Part shown: piece by piece, positions 62,722 through 64,000 of the stretch
How positions within the stretch are numbered: position 1 is the stretch's first letter
Layout of the letters: every line of letters begins with the position of its first letter
DNA from: Peribacillus simplex
GTDB taxonomy: Bacteria > Bacillota > Bacilli > Bacillales > DSM-1321
Direction: 5' to 3'
Assembly (NCBI RefSeq): GCF_001578185.1
Contig: NZ_CP011008.1
Span: 4,244,001-4,308,000, forward strand
DNA length: 64,000 nt
Notes under the pieces: model-generated
The model's database searches: none
What the model saw: the letters and a program-made list of their open reading frames with translations, nothing else
What the model was told of the DNA's origin: nothing
Position numbers and translations under genes: made by a program

Positions 62722-64000
62722 TCACTTTTTCTGTTCAAGGCATTGATAAACCGCCATCATATCTCGTTTGTTCAATTCACGAATTCGGGCGAAAATGGGG
62801 ATATCGGCAACGGCCTCGGTACGTTCACTTTCAGCCACGGCATCGCTTACTTTCCCTGTCAGCCATGTTTGCACGTCGATGCTATCTACGATTGCTTTAC
62901 GCCCTTCATCATTGATGCCACTGGCATGACAGCTCACACAGGGTATCGTTAATTTATACACACCGTCATGGATGTTATCTTCTGTAATGACTTTCTTCCC
63001 ATTACAGAATGGACATTTATGAATTGCTTTAATTTTATTGATTTGGGTAACGATTTTTTTGTAGCCAAATGCTTCATAGACATAGGTTAGTTTTTTGTAT
63101 TTGCCATTGGTGAAGTATTTATCAATAATGGTTTCTCTTGTTTCGTTAATATTGGCAAAGTCACAGATGGTGATCTGGTTTTTGCTGCTGATTGCTTCAA
63201 TATTGCCTTTAATGCTGTCCCAGAATGGTTGGGTATTTTGAAGTACCACTTCATAGCCGACAAAGCTTGCTAGTTCGAGCTCTAGCATTTTCAATGCCGC
63301 TTTTGTTTCACGTGGAAGGAATGAGACATCATCAGTGAGTGCGATATCGCCGCCCACAATTGCTTTTAGTTTTTCCAGTTCTGGCAGCTTCCCTGCAATT
63401 TTGATGACTTGATCAATTGGCTGTTGGATGATCTCGCGAATGTCCGTATCACCAAACATCAGCTTTTTATGATGTTTGAGAACCGTTCCTTGACAGACTG
63501 GACAGTCGATCATTTCTTTTGTTTCTTTCATCTGCTCTTTAATGATTGATTTCGATACGAAGATATAACGGCCAATGATGAAATTGAATCCTTCCCATGT
63601 TCTTGATGCCTTGCCTGCTTTATCATAAAAGGACTTTTCCCAATACCCATATAAGAAGGTATGCTTTTCGGCATCTGTCATCTCATTATAGCTTTTACTA
63701 ATGTCGTGACCGAGTTCATTCTTGATCTCATCAAACAGGAATTGCAGTTTTGGATACTGATAATATTTTAATACTTCCATCACGTCCGGATGTAATAAGC
63801 CATCCCAGAATGGCACGTTTTTGTCTTGTATGACGACATCGAAATCGAATTTTTCAATGACCCGGCGTCCCGAACAGCTTGGACAATGATTTTCTGCATA
63901 ATAGAAATCGAAGCTTCTTGTATCCTTATTGGTCGGATGTGCAGCCACTATATGATTAATCATTCCGCCCAATTCATAAAGAAACGTATATTGACTATAC
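62722..64000 (-). CDS. UvrA-like zinc-cluster protein, partial (runs off right edge)
   Basis: At least 426 residues are in the window and the frame stays open to the edge, so the true start lies beyond. Three C-x-x-C pairs sit in UvrA-style contexts: NHCPSCSGRRVIEKF, IDCPVCQGTVLKHHKK and HKCPFCNGKKVITED. The stretch after the second (GDTDIREIIQQPIDQVI) also resembles UvrA. Yet no Walker A, signature or Walker B motif occurs in the visible part, so either all ATPase motifs lie upstream or this is a divergent relative. DnaJ-type zinc modules are an alternative reading. Confidence 0.5.
   Translation of the reverse strand, partial: YSQYTFLYELGGMINHIVAAHPTNKDTRSFDFYYAENHCPSCSGRRVIEKFDFDVVIQDKNVPFWDGLLHPDVMEVLKYYQYPKLQFLFDEIKNELGHDISKSYNEMTDAEKHTFLYGYWEKSFYDKAGKASRTWEGFNFIIGRYIFVSKSIIKEQMKETKEMIDCPVCQGTVLKHHKKLMFGDTDIREIIQQPIDQVIKIAGKLPELEKLKAIVGGDIALTDDVSFLPRETKAALKMLELELASFVGYEVVLQNTQPFWDSIKGNIEAISSKNQITICDFANINETRETIIDKYFTNGKYKKLTYVYEAFGYKKIVTQINKIKAIHKCPFCNGKKVITEDNIHDGVYKLTIPCVSCHASGINDEGRKAIVDSIDVQTWLTGKVSDAVAESERTEAVADIPIFARIRELNKRDMMAVYQCLEQKK

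Overview
The window reads as chromosomal DNA of a low-GC, spore-forming Firmicute in the Bacillaceae. Supporting signs are strong AGGAGG-type ribosome binding sites, frequent TTG/GTG starts, sigma-B type promoters in front of GsiB-like stress proteins, a CsgA-like sporulation protein, a KinB-like histidine kinase and an LXG toxin locus. A Peribacillus/Bacillus simplex-like host is my guess; the sequence alone does not settle the species.

Positions 1-29000 are mostly ordinary accessory and housekeeping genes with many scars of mobile DNA. They include a truncated hemoglobin gene with a second partial copy at the left edge, an LdcB/VanY-type peptidase with two almost identical SH3b repeats, a decayed IS110 transposase, and YuxK. 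Two full copies (3804-4023 and 12910-13130) and one end fragment of a MITE-like element with terminal inverted repeats and 6-bp target duplications lie here. Next come two sigma-B-controlled GsiB-like genes, the YvrJ/DUF2922/DUF1659 trio, csgA, and an HTH plus membrane-protein pair. A 21-bp tandem repeat array follows, then a guanine-class purine riboswitch that controls a lipoprotein nucleosidase. After it are a ZIP transporter, two secreted serine beta-lactamase-like hydrolases enclosed by 56-bp inverted repeats, an AtoE-type transporter, an unrecognised pair of related proteins, and azlCD with a divergent MocR regulator and two clear palindromic operators.

Positions 29000-52300 form a defence island. 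It begins with a McrBC-like pair: an AAA+ McrB with an EVE-like reader domain, and a DUF2357 nuclease split into two coupled ORFs. The core is a two-copy system. Two complete cassettes, each in the order GHKL/MORC-type ATPase, Z1 helicase-like ATPase, DUF4420 PD-(D/E)XK protein, AIPR protein, lie head to tail on the minus strand (41455-34346 and 49079-42100). Each is followed by a convergent vsr gene: intact at 33808-34251, decayed at about 41640-42030. One 5-cytosine DNA methyltransferase (49195-51009) sits upstream with its own terminator. A stand-alone putative PD-(D/E)XK protein lies at 51729-52283. Single-copy relatives of this arrangement were predicted earlier as MORC/MutL-linked restriction-modification systems; the tandem duplicated form is the most interesting item here.

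Positions 52400-59406 are a polymorphic toxin locus: an LXG protein with a C-terminal EndoU-like nuclease domain, its adjacent DUF5376-like gene, and a downstream store of immunity-type genes (SMI1/KNR4, ankyrin, Im9-like, a second DUF5376-like), including one nonsense-mutated copy and a relic of a second toxin linker.

Positions 59700-64000 return to ordinary genes: an SRPBCC protein, a KinB-like sensor kinase, a membrane protein, and the end of a UvrA-like zinc-cluster protein that runs off the right edge. No rRNA, tRNA or CRISPR array was seen.
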